NCBI GenBank assembly: GCA_030770545.1
Contig: CM061105.1
Coordinates: 12,073,001-12,137,000 of the forward strand
DNA from: Macropodus opercularis
Taxonomy: Eukaryota > Chordata > Actinopteri > Anabantiformes > Osphronemidae
Reading direction: 5' to 3'
Length of the DNA: 64,000 nt
The position numbers and the translations under genes were made by a program. Of the stretch, positions 36,092-48,647 are shown in pieces; the first letter of the stretch is position 1, and every line of letters begins with the position of its first letter. The notes under the pieces were generated by a model, which saw only the letters and a list, made by a program, of their open reading frames with translations, was not told the DNA's origin and searched no databases.

Positions 36092-39000
36092 CTATGTGAA
36101 GTTCTGGAGCGGCTGGCTGACCCTCATGCAGGCCCAATAGAAGGCCCGAGCGAGGGTGACGAGAACCAGGAGCAGCAGCACGGCCCACGAGGCGTAGATC
36201 CCCGGATAGATTTGAGCCTTCACCCACGTACCAGCCTGAAGAGAAACACAATAGAGTCAATGCATTCAACTTACTGTCCCGTCACGTAAAGGCAGCAAAT
36301 AAAGCACATTTGAACCAATCAATGTAAAAAATGTTACAGCAATAAATGCATTACAGGCTCACACATAGACAGCAACAGAGACAAGAGATTCCGCCTGCAC
36401 CACTGATGCACTGACTTTGAATTTCAAATGCTCAGTTTTTCACGGAGGAGCTCATATTCAACACTTAGCAATGACTGAGGGGTAAGAGAGAAAATAGCTT
36501 CCCCATCAAGTATTAAGTGTGCAGCTGCTCCGAAGAAAATTATTTAATGAAGATGGCAAAAGTGACTTTGAGAAAACCCACAGGGATTTTCTGAATGTGT
36601 GGAAATATAAAATCCTGTTCCAAAGTCACAACTTGGGAGGAAACCTAACATTCAGTCAAAAGCATTTTTAGTATTCAACTGAAGAAGAAGTTGTGATAAT
36701 ATTTTTGGTGTCATTAGAAATACCATATATTCCTTCCTCCTTTATTTTGAGAACCCCCTGGCTCAGACTTTTGATTCTAATTAGGATGAAGCACTAAGTA
36801 CAAGTGCAGGACAACACATCTTTTCATGTTAAAGGGCTCCGTTTAATTTGTCTCACAGGTACCTAAGGACAATGTCACCACACAAGTTAAAGCCAAACAA
36901 TATTAGCTATTCTATATGAGGGCGTATACTCAAGCCCTGCATGACAGCCTCCCTTACTGTAAATGATGTGTAACGTTTTAATGATGCAGATGCTCTGAAA
37001 CAGCTGTCACCTCACAGCGCATGATGCCAAGGCGGGGACATGGGTGTAGAAGGTTACACCTGTCACTGTGATGACTTCTTTTCTCACCTACCCCGGTTTT
37101 ACTTAAAGGCACAGCTCTGATGTTTCCAATAACATTCAAGATGGAGACTGAAGTTCAACGTGTCGCTAGTCGTATAGGGTTAGCGATGTCATACGCAGCT
37201 CTTATTTTTGTTAAACACAACCTGATTCCATGTTCATGCCACAGCACCAGCATTACGTAATGCTGTCAATACAGCACATTTAATATCTAGAGTTGGCATG
37301 TGAGCACCCCTCACGTTCACAGAGTCTCTCCTGTTAGATCTATTTTGTGCTCATCTTGCTCCCCCTGCTGTTTAAAAAGCAGAACACATTGACTGAAGTA
37401 TTATTATTATTATTACTACTACTACTACTATCTGGTTTATTAGATTATTGCACTATGCATCTATCCAGTATTTATACAACTCTGACTGACTGTATATTTC
37501 TGATCTTGTACTCTGATAATTTAATTGAAAATGCATTTTTAGCTGGGAAGCAAATCAGACCGGGAAGCAAAGCACAAAGCAGGCATACGTGGTTGGGAGT
37601 TTCACCAAGGGCTAAGAAGAACACTTTGCTGTTCTCTTAAGTGGTGGGTGTTGAAGCCTGTGCTGCATCCTTAACACTGCTTACAGTTAAACTAGATAGC
37701 GTTTGTGTTCTATGTCAGTGACAAATGGTGGCCTGTCACAGGGCGCCTGCAGAGCTCCTGAGAGAAGCACACCCTGTTGTGGCAACAAAAAGAGATTGTT
37801 ATCCTACTGCTTCTTTCCATTACTTTTGCTTTATCTGCAGTTGTGAGGTTTTCAGATAATAAAGAGGAAAAGGAGCACAGAAAAGACAACAATTATTTAA
37901 AGTTCTCTAATTCCAGGTAAATCAATTGTGTCACTGTGTTACTGAATAACAAATGATGGTAACTGGTCGAGTTCACTCACCATCAGCCCAGCAGTTGAAA
38001 TGCTGAATAGCAAGCAGAGTAGAAAACACCACAGGCTTCGCCTTCGGGGATACCGCTGACCAATGGAGGAGCTTTAGGTCCAAGAGACAGGAGGAGAGAA
38101 AGAATATGTTTACAACTAAAAAGAAACTATAAAGAAATTCAGTTGATGAGTTAATCTTTTGTTATATAAAGTATGTATCATTTAGTCACACAAGACAATG
38201 ACAAAGATTTGAAAAAGCATTTCCCAAAAGTGTCCTATCAAATGAAATTGGCGGAGGTTGAAAATTGTGTTTACATTTTTACACGCAGGAAATAATTCTG
38301 CTTCATATTTTATGGCTGCTTCAAAGTGTAGGGTTAAACAGATGACTATACACCTGCAGCCGACTAGAAGCAGCATCTGTCCTGGTTCAGTCCAGGTTTT
38401 GAGGCTATTTTGGATTTGACAAACTGAAGTCTCATGACTTGAGCTGTTCATCAAAACTGCTACAACACACCTGCGCACTGCAGAAAAGCTACCAACAAAC
38501 TGGCACATCGCTTTTTTAACACCTCCTCATCCAAAATGCTGCGGAAAATGCCCAAAAGGTTTGTTCTGATTATTCAGAAATGTCAGACAAAGAAATCATA
38601 CAGACTGGAATCTTCATATAATAAAACTAAAAACTGAGGTTATGAGATAAGTGATGTATGCATTATTAGATACAAGATCACGCAAAAGTTTAATTCCCAG
38701 GCTGTAACCTTTCGCTGGTAAAGACCCTGAAGCTGCTACCTGCTGGATGTCTTTGTTAGGTCACTCTGAATCAAAGCTTCAGTTAAATGCCTGCGGGTAT
38801 AAATATAAAATGTGACAGTACAGTGACAATGTGGAGGTGGAATAAATGAAGTGCTTATAACTACTTACACTTTCCTGCAGTGTGGGCATCTGGCCAGCGT
38901 CCGGTCTGTGAACTCTGTCCACTGCATTGGCAAACAGACAAGTTTGTGAAATAATTAGTAATGATTGTGACTAAACCTACATTACATCCAATGCATTTCT

Positions 39001-42000
39001 AACTGTGGATTAGTTAGCAACATGAACCACGATAACTGCACAGAGATGTAAAATATATTTAGAAAAAACTAATGTGGTCACTGGACTTGTATAAGTAATA
39101 AAAGTGGAAAATTGGTGCAGACATTAGAGGTCAACTATTTAATGACTGTTACTGAGGCTCTGCTCAGAGGAGTTAAGGGCTCATGAATGATGAGGGTCAA
39201 CTAACCTTAAACTAAAGAACAAAAGACAGATGAATAACATTGCCCCCAAAAAAGGGATAATTCACCTCCATATACATCAGGTTCTAAACTGATAGGGCCA
39301 GTACTTTGACTGTAAGTGTATGTAATGCGCAGGCAAAATGCATCTAGTGTTAATATTCCCAGTGTAATACGGCTTGAGGATATACTTTAAAAACTGCAAT
39401 ACAACTGTCACAAGCTGCACAAAAAAAGAAAAAGAAAAATAGTCTTGTCTCAGAGCGAAGACTCATTCATTCCTCCTATTCTAACACCGGGGTGCCGTAC
39501 ATTTGTTAACCCGGCGGAGCAGGAAACACTGCGCATGCCACACATTCTTCTTGTTCTGACAGAAATATTCAGCATGGGAAGCGCCGAGAACATTATCATC
39601 AGATCTGCAACAAAGGGATCACTGAAACGCCATCCACCACAGGGATGGGCGTTTTTATTCAGCCAACCTGTCTTTAAACAGGTGGAAAGGTTGAGTTGAA
39701 TGCTAAACGCTCGGTGCCATGCATCTCGTCTTACTACAGCTCTAGTCTTGTCTGACTTATTGAAGAATGTCCACACCAATATTGCAATTTCTACTGTCTA
39801 CCAGAGAAATTAACCAGGAGGACAACTAATAAATGGATTTCAAATAAAACAACATGAATGTAAAAGTATTTCCAAGGAATAATTAGCAGGCAACAGGTGG
39901 GTGTTTCAAAGTAAAAGCTCTGTATGCCAAGCAAAGCTGCCCGTCTTCTGGTTTCATTTTAGAATTAGACAAATAGACAATAATGTGGCACTATATCTTA
40001 TAAACTACTCATTTGTAACATATAATTCAACCTGTTAAATCATTATTTTACGTTACCAGAAAAGTGTTGCTGCAGTGTCCACAGGAGACTCGAGCACCAG
40101 CTGGCTGGGGCTCAGGACTAGCCGGACCAGGGTGAACTGGACCCAAATTAATTATCCTCTTACTGTGAAGAGAGACACGCATACAAACTCAGCATTCACA
40201 CCAGTAATGACTAAAGTTATTACCCAGTGTTGGTATAAACTACTGGAGCAATCACTGCCCAGTGACAAAATTGCTGGTGTGGAAAGGCTGATGATAGTTT
40301 CAGTTTTATATTCAGCAGCAATCAGTCACCTCATTACCACTAAAACTTTGACAACTACAGTAGCTCAGAATAACTCATCAGACAGCAGCACAGAAACGTG
40401 TCTGGCTGAGTCAGCATGTCTGGTTTGAATGCAAAAAAGCAAACTAAGGATAGATTGACTATAGGAAAACCAAAGACTATGAAAGTCAATGTGATAAACC
40501 ATTAAACACTTTTAACAAATCACCAAAATGTCACAAAAAAATAAATGAGGAGTCAGAGACTTCCCATGTAATTTGCCTTAACTCACTTTTGATTCAGGTT
40601 GTCAGGTGAACTGTGGGTTTAGATATGTATTCAATTATTAACTTAACCGATTTTGCACTTTTCAAAAATTACACATATTTACATAGAAGCAGAAAATTAA
40701 CAAACAAAAAGGGGGAAAAATGGCTAAAAATGTTGCTCTTGCACATTTTACACCTCAGGCATAAACAAGGAATCACATCTTTCTAAGCAATTACAAAAGG
40801 CTGCAGCATTTGCTGCATGCTGGCTAGATGAGCTAAAGACATCAGCCTTTTATATTAATCACAGAACATCTGCATCTCTTTGCTTCCGTCTCTTAAGAAG
40901 TTTCTCCCAACACGTAGTTGAAAACGATGTAAACTTGTGAATTTTCCTTTAGGTGCTCACTGAAAATTAATAGTATATCCCTAAAATGTCCATGCTTGAA
41001 GACAATATGGACGACCAATGGCCCACGGTACAGACAGTATATTACCCACACAGATGACCCTCACATACGGTTTATGCAGAAGTAAAACCCATGATGTGGC
41101 TGTTCTAATGAGGCTGTTATTTCTTCATCCGGCTCGCTGAGCAGAGCATGTAAACTGTGCTGGGAGCACAGCTTTAATTGAGGGACTGCTGCTCCCACTG
41201 CACCTTGTTTCCTTTGCTTCACTTCTCTTTCGCACAGACACAGTGTTCCTGTAGTCTTACAGTTGTGCAGACAAACACACACACATACACAGGATGAGTT
41301 CTCACCAATATGGCCGGGGACAGGCAATCCTCTGGGAAGTGACTTTGCAGATGAGCAGACAGTTGCAGGGGCAGCGAACGTACTTCTTCCCTGCTGGGGC
41401 ATTCTTAATGGGCTGCAGAGGGAGACAGAGACACACGGGAGGAAAGATAAGCAGACAGCAGAACAACTATTCGAACAGGAGTAGATAACAAGCCAATTAT
41501 TCTTGATGGATGAGAATTAAACAGTACTTTGTGAGGCAGTGAGGTTTTCTGAGAGCTACTGGAAGAGGGTGTGCTAAGGTTACAGGTAAAAACGCTGTTG
41601 GTGCTGGGTGAGTTAAGATTGGAAGTGACACAAAGTGCACTTTATGCATTCAAGAATGCATCTATTCATAATGAAAGGGTCTGCAAAGGCTTTCTAGGGG
41701 AGTGTATGAAAGGTTTATACACATTTACTAACCTTTGCATAATCAAAGACAAAAATTCAAATTAAAAACTCAAAGAGTGGAGTTGTATTTGATCAAATCA
41801 AACTTGCTTTACATTTGTGTTTAAATATAATACATTAAATAGTTCGAAGCAATTGGCTTGCCATGTTGAATTACACTCTTGCATTCTTACAAAAACACAT
41901 TTATTTAACGTTTGTGCAGCTTACTCTGTATAACCTGACTAATACCACAGTTGTTGAGGCTCTTGTTTAAGATCGCTGAAGGAAAAGAAACTTTAATCTG

Positions 42001-44761
42001 TAATTTACCACTGTATGAATCACACAGGTCCTCTGGGCTTCAGATAACATCCTGCTGTCAGACTGATGTCTGTCCTGCTGAAGGGTCTCTTTACTGCATC
42101 ATTAAACTCTGACTAACAAGATCAAATTCAGTTCTGTGTGCTTCCTGCTCCATTATCAGCATTGCAGGGAGGGAGGCAATAATATTTTCAACTGTCCGTT
42201 TACAGTAAACTCCCTGGTTTATTAGCACTTACATTTATATTACTACAGTCTAGATCAAAAAAGTCATACAAACACAACAGTATCTTGTTAATTTTTATTC
42301 CTAAAGCTCAGATTCACAACATTGACTATTGACTTATATAAAACACATTTAGCGGACAAACTGAACCATTCGAGTACAAAAATATGCATTACCTCATTAC
42401 ATCTAATTGCCATTATGTAGAAATCTAATATGGGACATTTTTGCAACACAAATACAGGGCAATTTTTGAACATTGTTAAAATAAAGATTCTGCCTTCACT
42501 TTTAGTCAGACACATGTCATATCTCTTCTTCCATCTGTGCAAACATTGATGGAGTCCTTTCAACCTGTGAAACTGGCATTAATGGCGTCTGAAATGTCAT
42601 GCTTCATCATCATCAGCAAAGCTGTCACATTGTTCTGATGACCAAAAATGCTTCTGTGGTAACATAGATGTTGAAAATAGAATCTAGAAATCTAGAATTT
42701 CTAACCACATTATACCACCAGTTTGGCTTCTCTCCATTGGCTCAGATCAGTTGTTGAGGTACTTGTGAGGACATAAATGTTTAAATTGAACTGCTCCATC
42801 ACCCCTGAGCGCTGTCAACACTGTGATAGGTCGGTTTCAGTCTAATTGGACTTAAGTTGCTGGCCAGTCTCAGTGATCATTTTGCTGTAGCTTGTTTGAG
42901 CATCTTTTCTGTCTTCAACCCACCCTGAGCCCCGCTCTACTAGAGGTTTCTTATGTTAAAGGCAGTTTTTCATTTCCGCAGTCAACCTGTGCTTTCTTTC
43001 TATATAAATATTTAACTAAATATTATGGCTTTTACGTAAAAATATGTTTTAGGATTATTCTTTTATGCTTTGTGCTGTATGAATACAATTTTATATATGT
43101 TTTCTTGATTGCGCCATACCTTAAAATGATTGCTTGGCCCAAGCTACAGGAAAACTATTAATGGAACCACTTCCACATACCAAAAAACATTTTAATAGGG
43201 ATTATAGAGACTATTAGAGAGTATGCTGTGAGCTGTGGATTATCCAGAGTAGTGAGGATGAGGACTCTTGCATTTTTTTGCTTTGACCAAAACCGTAAAA
43301 CTCACTTGACCTCCACTGTATTGGAACGGAGGCAGGGAGACACCCATGTTAAATTATTAAAGACAATGTTGTTAAACACTGATAGAGTTTTTTTTTTTTA
43401 AATGTGTGATTATTAAATCACTGCTCAAGACACCCACCGTAGCTTCATTGCAAACCCCACACTTTACCACATGTTGGTGGATCTTGCCCTCCACAGAGAT
43501 GAGACTCTGACACACCCTGCAGTTGATAACAGGGGCACTGCCGCTCTCTGGGGACGTGAGGGGCGAGTAGGGTGGAGGATCCTCCCCTAACAGAACGGAG
43601 GGCTGAGTTGGGCTGGGAAACGGAGGAAGGCCTTAATAGGGAGAGGGAAAAGAAAAGGTAATAATGATGAATGAAACATTCAAACATTGAGAACTGTTAA
43701 CAACCACAATTAGCGAAGTTGCACAATAGACTGAAAAAGCTCTTTATTCCCGTGACAAGTAAGCGCTTACATTATAATAAGATAATAAAGATAATAAGAT
43801 TTGGTCTCGAGTTCAGCTGAATGAAGCTTTAGAAGAAAAAACATTCCTGGAATGCTGAACGTGGTCAGTCGCAACAAATAAGAGGCAAAGTGTTTGAGGG
43901 GTGATAAAGTACAGAGCTATGTGGGAAAGACTAGAAATCTGACCGAATACACCAACGTTACTACCTGCTCTGAACACAAGTCTGGGAAATCGCTGCCTTT
44001 TGGGGATGATGGGGGAGCAGAAACACAATTAAAACCGTGCCTCATGTCTTCTCCAGTAGTGTTTAGGTAGGCCCTCCCCTTATTAGTCACCATTGGTCAC
44101 AGTGCTCACTTGCAGCATCCCTCGGAGGCCTCCTCATTGGCTTTCTTATATGCCAATCATATCAGGTGTTTTTCTGATGCTAGCTAACTGAATGTTACAT
44201 TTAACGTTAAATAGCCTGGAGGAGGCAGTGTGAACCACCCAACTGCTACATTTTGAGAAACACTCTTTGTTTAAAATATGTAACTCGATAGTGCTTAATG
44301 AGAACACTATTGAGTTACAAATCTGAATCTTAAAAGCTTGCCGGTGCTAACTAGATGTAGCTTCCAAGCTAATTAATGAAGCGGCTCCTGGATTAGCTTT
44401 TGCAGCTAGCTAACACAACTCTGATTGCTTGAAGTCAGTATAGAAAAACACAATTTTAAAAGGTCACAATGTAAAAGTCTAGTGTCTTACATCACAACAC
44501 ATTCAACCTCCAACACAATAAGCCGCTTCATTTGTCACTGTCACAGCTGGCATAGCACGCTAACCGGAATGCTCAGTCAGTGGAGGCTAGCTAATGCAAG
44601 CTAGGCTAATTCGGGCGGAGGAGATAATACGATGGATACTCACTCGGTGGTTTGTTGGGCACACCGTAGGGCGCTGCACCCGGAGACAGCCCGCCGTTAC
44701 CGCTGCCCAGGGCACCATCTCCCAGGTCTGATAACAATGGAGACCTCTCGCCGTCCGCCAT
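36092..44761 (-). CDS. pip4p1: type 1 phosphatidylinositol 4,5-bisphosphate 4-phosphatase (TMEM55B)
   Basis: Late endosome/lysosome membrane protein reported to remove the 4-phosphate from PtdIns(4,5)P2 and to control lysosome positioning. Exons: 44761-44644, 43631-43438, 41412-41306, 40162-40057, 38921-38869, 38071-37981, 36235-36092; phases agree (813 nt, 270 aa, stop TAG). It starts MADGERSPLLSD, as in the family, and has the acidic dileucine-type lysosomal signal ERSPLL. The middle carries EDPPPYSPLTSP and paired cysteine clusters (CRVCQSL, KCGVCNEAT, CPCNCLLIC, CGHC, CPHC). CKVTSQR (about 126-132) is the CX5R phosphatase motif. Two membrane helices lie near 207-226 and 236-258, and the end is SQPLQNFT. 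Length and wording fit TMEM55B (277 aa in human) rather than TMEM55A. Confidence 0.95.
44280..44318. repeat. 14-bp inverted repeat with one mismatch
   Basis: GTAACTCGATAGTG (44280-44293) pairs with CACTATTGAGTTAC (44305-44318) around an 11-base spacer. It lies in the first intron of pip4p1. Confidence 0.6.
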
Positions 44762-44953
44762 ACCGAGAGCGAGGGGGAGTGGGCGCGTAAATGCAGACCG
44801 ATACCGTTGTATTGTTGTGTCGGAAATGCAGGCGTCACATGATCGTAGCGGCGCCGCTGCCGCTGCTGCGGTAACGGTGCTGGGGGGTGTGGCACTGCGC
44901 CCCAGAGACGCGTCCGGATGGGTGCTAATGCAAATGAACGGGACCTGGGTCAT
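44762..44953 (-). promoter_or_regulatory. GC-rich 5' region of pip4p1
   Basis: CpG-rich DNA immediately upstream of the pip4p1 ATG, likely 5' UTR and promoter. The frame stays open in phase with pip4p1 back to an ATG at 44953 and includes an alanine run. I chose the ATG at 44761 because family proteins start at this MADGERSPLL position. Confidence 0.5.
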
Positions 44954-45540
44954 ATGAAGACTTTGCTGTACTTCAGCGTCTTCCAGTGTCGAGTAATCAG
45001 TAGCTTCTGATTAAAAATAAGCCCTTGTACACAATGTTTTTCACAGCATTAACATTCCTACGGTGGATTTCCAAATACTTTGATATTGAAGTCTACTTTT
45101 AAACTTGAAATAATGGCCCTGCTGCAAGTCGGCCTCTGTAAATTTGAAGATGTTGCAAAATGTGCCATAAAACACTAGGATTTATCAACAGCATTACTGA
45201 GTATCTGTTTCCAGGCTTTATTGGGAATCGACACAAAGAGCTGCTCATTTGCTTAGCATCAAAAGAGGAAAAATAGGATGAAGGCCATGTTGATTACTGT
45301 CAACTGTGTACCACCTGTTATTTTATAGACATTAAGGCACTGGCATAAAATACTTATTAGAAAATCATATTTTAATACAAAATGACCGGTGACATAACAT
45401 CAACATGAATACAGCATTATGTGTTAAGTTTATACCAATAAGTGTTTTATCTCTTTTACAATTACTCCATATACAAGGCAGTGCATAATCTTCACTTGTC
45501 TATGTCTTCTGAACCTGTGGACTGTTATTGTTCTTTTTTA

Positions 45541-47118
45541 TTACATGTTGTTGACGAAATCCAAGGGGCGTTTCATCAGTAGAGTCACCTCTAGTTCCCC
45601 TCTCTCGCTGAAGAACTGAGCCCTGCCCTCCTGGCTGTGAATGGGATGTGGAAGATGGAGACCCAGTTTACTGAAGGGGAACAGAAAAGGAAAGTTCAGG
45701 AGATGGCAAGTGCACAAGGGGGAGGGTATGTGTTTAGTAATGTATGTCAGAGAGGAAGATGTTAACAGCTGTGTAAAAAAGAGTGATCAAAGCTCAGATC
45801 ATGATGTGAACGTTTGATTAAAAGGAAATGTCTGGAGATTGGAGCTTTTGGTCTGAACTGCTCCTGCCTTGTCTAGAGGGGATTAAAAAATGAAAGAGAA
45901 CATTTTCAAAGCATCTCTTACTATTTTGGTGTACGCAGATCAAGGAAGTCATCTTTTACATCCAGGACCACATCTGTTGCTTTAGTGTGCGGTAGCTTAA
46001 TTTTCACCTAAGAGTAGGAAAATGTCAACACAGTCAATATTTTAGGTCGTGCACATAAAAAAAATCTACTACTTCCATTGCTAGATATTCCTAGATAGAC
46101 AGACAGCAGGTTTATCTTTATCTACTTTTATGTGACATGTAAAATGAAAGGAAACATTACCAGCATGGCTTCGCAGCACATGGAGGATGGGTCCTTCCCG
46201 GTCAGTCCCAAAAACAAATCTTCAGTCCCCACACTCTGCTTTAGGATTATTTCATATCTGCACATAGGTTATACATGAAGATGATTTGGGAATATGAATA
46301 AGCCTGCAGAACACTGAGCTTCACACTACATATGGTAAAAAAAAAAGTGAATGAGAGACAACTTAGATGGTATCTGCATTTATTTGTACTTGACCACCAT
46401 GCAGGTAAATGAAGTATTTGTTGTGTGTGGCCTTCAGTATTTACTCAGGCTGTGGTCGCGGGTCAGTGAGATCATCATAGTGGGAACCCTCAGCCACCTC
46501 TTCCTCTTTCCAAATATCTTTGCTATTGTTCTTCACGTGTGTATGTGGAACTAAATAAAACAAAGTACACACCCACATGTTAAGTTTACCTTGTTACGTT
46601 AGTGCACTAGAGTTATTTTTAAGACTCTTAAGATATATTAGAGAGAGCCTTACCTTCTTTATCTTTTTTGGGTGGGGGGCCAATGTGGCCTGGGCCCAGC
46701 TGTGCACATGGTGACATGTTCTGTTAAGATTAAATGGTGTCAATATAAACCAGTCAAAACCTTTCATCCAGCTATTTCTTTGGCACTTTGAAATTAATGT
46801 TCAAACATTTACTTTTTTTGTGTACATAACAATCCAGTGAAGAAAAATAAGACGGTTAACTATAAAATTTCAGAGGCAAACTTCCCGTTTCAGTGAAAAC
46901 ATAGTTAAAACATTACTATACCTTAGTGTACTAATACGCTAATCAACAAAGTATAGCTATAGATTTAGCTAAGTGTGCTAAAGGCAAAATTTATGCAGCT
47001 ACATCCAACAATATCTTACTTTTCTGCCTTTTTCGTCATCGTCGTCGTCCTGATGAGTTGATAATAAGTTAGACAGAGCCTGCAGGTTCTGAAGACTTGA
47101 TACTCCAAGATACTCCAT
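45541..47118 (-). CDS. dnaaf6: dynein axonemal assembly factor 6 (PIH1D3)
   Basis: Cytoplasmic co-chaperone factor needed to preassemble outer and inner dynein arms before they enter cilia; loss causes primary ciliary dyskinesia in people. Exons: 47118-47020, 46720-46654, 46550-46445, 46257-46161, 46007-45922, 45670-45541; phases agree (585 nt, 194 aa). Residues 1-33 include an acidic DDDDDE patch, followed by LGPGHIGPPPKK and the acidic HYDDLTDPRPQPEYEII segment. The PIH1-type C-terminal half has SVGTEDLFLGLTGKDPSS, VKIKLPHTKATDVVLDV, FLDLRTPK and LEVTLLMKRPLDFVNNM, matching human DNAAF6 (214 aa) in order. An AATAAA on the minus strand overlaps the TAA stop and another lies near 45222-45217. 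It is divergent from the MICOS gene, 489 bases between start codons. Confidence 0.94.
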
Positions 47119-47607
47119 TCAAAAAGCTAACTGGAGCTATTGCTAACTGAGGTTTTTGGTTCTTTGCTGACGCTTGTTTCCATGGAGACGATCGCCTCGG
47201 CAACCGGCGACGTCACGACACCTGCCTAAAAGCAATTCATGTCATATATGAATATGTGAAAGAATATGTCGGTTGTAAAATACGCAAATAAACCGAATAG
47301 AAAATCCACAAACTCGTAAAATAATACGAAAAGAGTCTGTATATTATAAGTATAATAGGCTGGAGTGGAGAAATAAATGAAAGTAAATTCATGTATTATG
47401 ACTGAGAAACAAAACGTTTACATGTATTGCTGGTTATAAACAACAAAATAAGATTTTGAAATGGTTGTAATTGTTGTTTCATGATTTTTGCAAACGTTTG
47501 CTTATAAAAGACAGGCGGCGTGATTGTCGCTTCGAGTTTGTCCCTCCTCAGACGCCGTAGTCAGTGCTTGCCCCGTATGGATCAAGTTGAAGGTGAGAGG
47601 CAGCGCA
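47119..47607. promoter_or_regulatory. shared divergent promoter of dnaaf6 and the MICOS gene
   Basis: Only 489 bases separate the two start codons. The region has an RFX X-box-like site at 47176-47189 and a CRE-like GACGTCAC at 47209-47216. An out-of-frame ATG at 47577 lies upstream of the MICOS start and opens a short frame overlapping it, which might lower translation. Whether both directions use the same motifs is inference. Confidence 0.5.
47176..47189. promoter_or_regulatory. RFX X-box-like motif
   Basis: GTTTCCATGGAGAC fits the near-palindromic RFX consensus GTTNCCATGGNAAC except for one core mismatch. It is 58-71 bases upstream of the dnaaf6 ATG. RFX factors with FOXJ1 drive motile-cilium genes, so this suits a dynein assembly gene. 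Confidence 0.6.
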
Positions 47608-48132
47608 ATGCCGGGGATTCTCAGTATGTTACACACCGCCGTCTTTGCGGCTACGAACGTGGAGCCAGAGCAGACCCCGGCGCTAAGCAGAGATGAATTA
47701 TCCCTCTACACGGTGCCCCAGCAGAGGGCTCAGTACGCGAAGCCTGAAGCGAGTGAGCTGGAGCAGAGCGTCGCCAACCTCAGGAAGTTAGTCGAGCCAT
47801 ACACGGCTTGGTGTCAGGGCACATACTACAAATTGAAACCCACACTTCAAACTATCGTCGACCTCGGGAACGACACCTACGCCTACTCGAGGAGCCACCC
47901 CAAAGACTTCTATCCCCGGGCGATAGTAATCGGCCTCACCGGTGCCCTGGGGCTCTATCACGCCAGAGGCTCCACGATTAAAAAGCTCATCTACCCGCCG
48001 GGCCTGATGACCCTGTGCGCATCCATGTACTTCCCGAAGGAGGCTGCTGCCATCGTCAAGTCAACGGGGGAGTGTGCGTACGACTGCGCTGTGCAGAGCT
48101 ACGTCGCCGTGGAGAAGATCATGAAGCCCTGA
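47608..48132 (+). CDS. MICOS complex subunit, MIC26/MIC27 (apolipoprotein O) family, intronless
   Basis: Inner mitochondrial membrane protein of the MICOS complex, which shapes crista junctions and binds cardiolipin. A single 175-codon frame (174 aa) has no intron. The chosen start (MPGILSMLHTAVFAA) is the first in-frame ATG, with a purine at -3; the frame is open upstream but lacks an earlier ATG. Family landmarks: DELSLYTVP, LRKLVEPYTAWCQGTYYKLKP, NDTYAYSRSHPKDFYPRA, then a membrane helix (IVIGLTGALGLYHARG) followed by IKKLIYPPG and a second hydrophobic stretch. It resembles human APOO more than I can separate from APOOL. AATAAA at 48574-48579 is followed by GU-rich sequence, so a normal 3' end is likely. 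Intron loss suggests retroposition; the frame looks intact and functional. Confidence 0.88.
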   Translation: MPGILSMLHTAVFAATNVEPEQTPALSRDELSLYTVPQQRAQYAKPEASELEQSVANLRKLVEPYTAWCQGTYYKLKPTLQTIVDLGNDTYAYSRSHPKDFYPRAIVIGLTGALGLYHARGSTIKKLIYPPGLMTLCASMYFPKEAAAIVKSTGECAYDCAVQSYVAVEKIMKP

Positions 48133-48573
48133 AGCAAACCCGTCTCAGGAATGAACCCCGGATCATCCCAGCGGGACTCAGCAATAAGAAACTACTGCAA
48201 CTTTTCCCAGATACTGTAGATTGACGTGTGCTACTCTGGCCTGCCCACTTCTCTGCACTAAGTGTCACATGTAACTCAGGCTGGGCATGGTTGGCCACTT
48301 GCTGCTTGAATGTATCACTCATGCCTCCGATTTGAATGTATATCATGTTAAGATTACATAAAAATAAGTTGTTTTTGAAACCAAAGCCGTTTCATTTAAA
48401 TTGAGCTTTATACATTAGATGTTAAACAATTTAATTAAATCACAATGAATAATTTGTGATCAATACTTCCTAGGTTATGAACAGCTGATTCTGACCAAAC
48501 ACTGAAAGACTTTTTGTCCAAGTAACATTCTATCAAACATCTGAAGTCTGTAACAATTGACAAATTGATTTTC

Positions 48574-48579
48574 AATAAA
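48574..48579 (+). terminator. polyadenylation signal of the MICOS gene
   Basis: AATAAA about 440 bases after the stop, followed by a GT-rich stretch (GTGCACAAGTGTGACTGTG) of the usual downstream-element kind. Confidence 0.65.
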
Positions 48580-48631
48580 ACCAAATTGTGTACTTTCATC
48601 ACATGGTGCACAAGTGTGACTGTGTTATATC

Positions 48632-48637
48632 TTTATT
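48632..48637 (-). terminator. polyadenylation signal of eif3f
   Basis: TTTATT on the plus strand is AATAAA on the minus strand, 73 bases past the eif3f stop. The expected cleavage site near 48610-48620 almost abuts the 3' end of the convergent MICOS gene. Confidence 0.6.
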
Positions 48638-48647
48638 CATCTCAGCC

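Noticed and set aside
47524..47607. In-frame 28-codon extension before the MICOS start
   Set aside because: It has no ATG (it opens with TTG) and no resemblance to the family; treated as 5' UTR.
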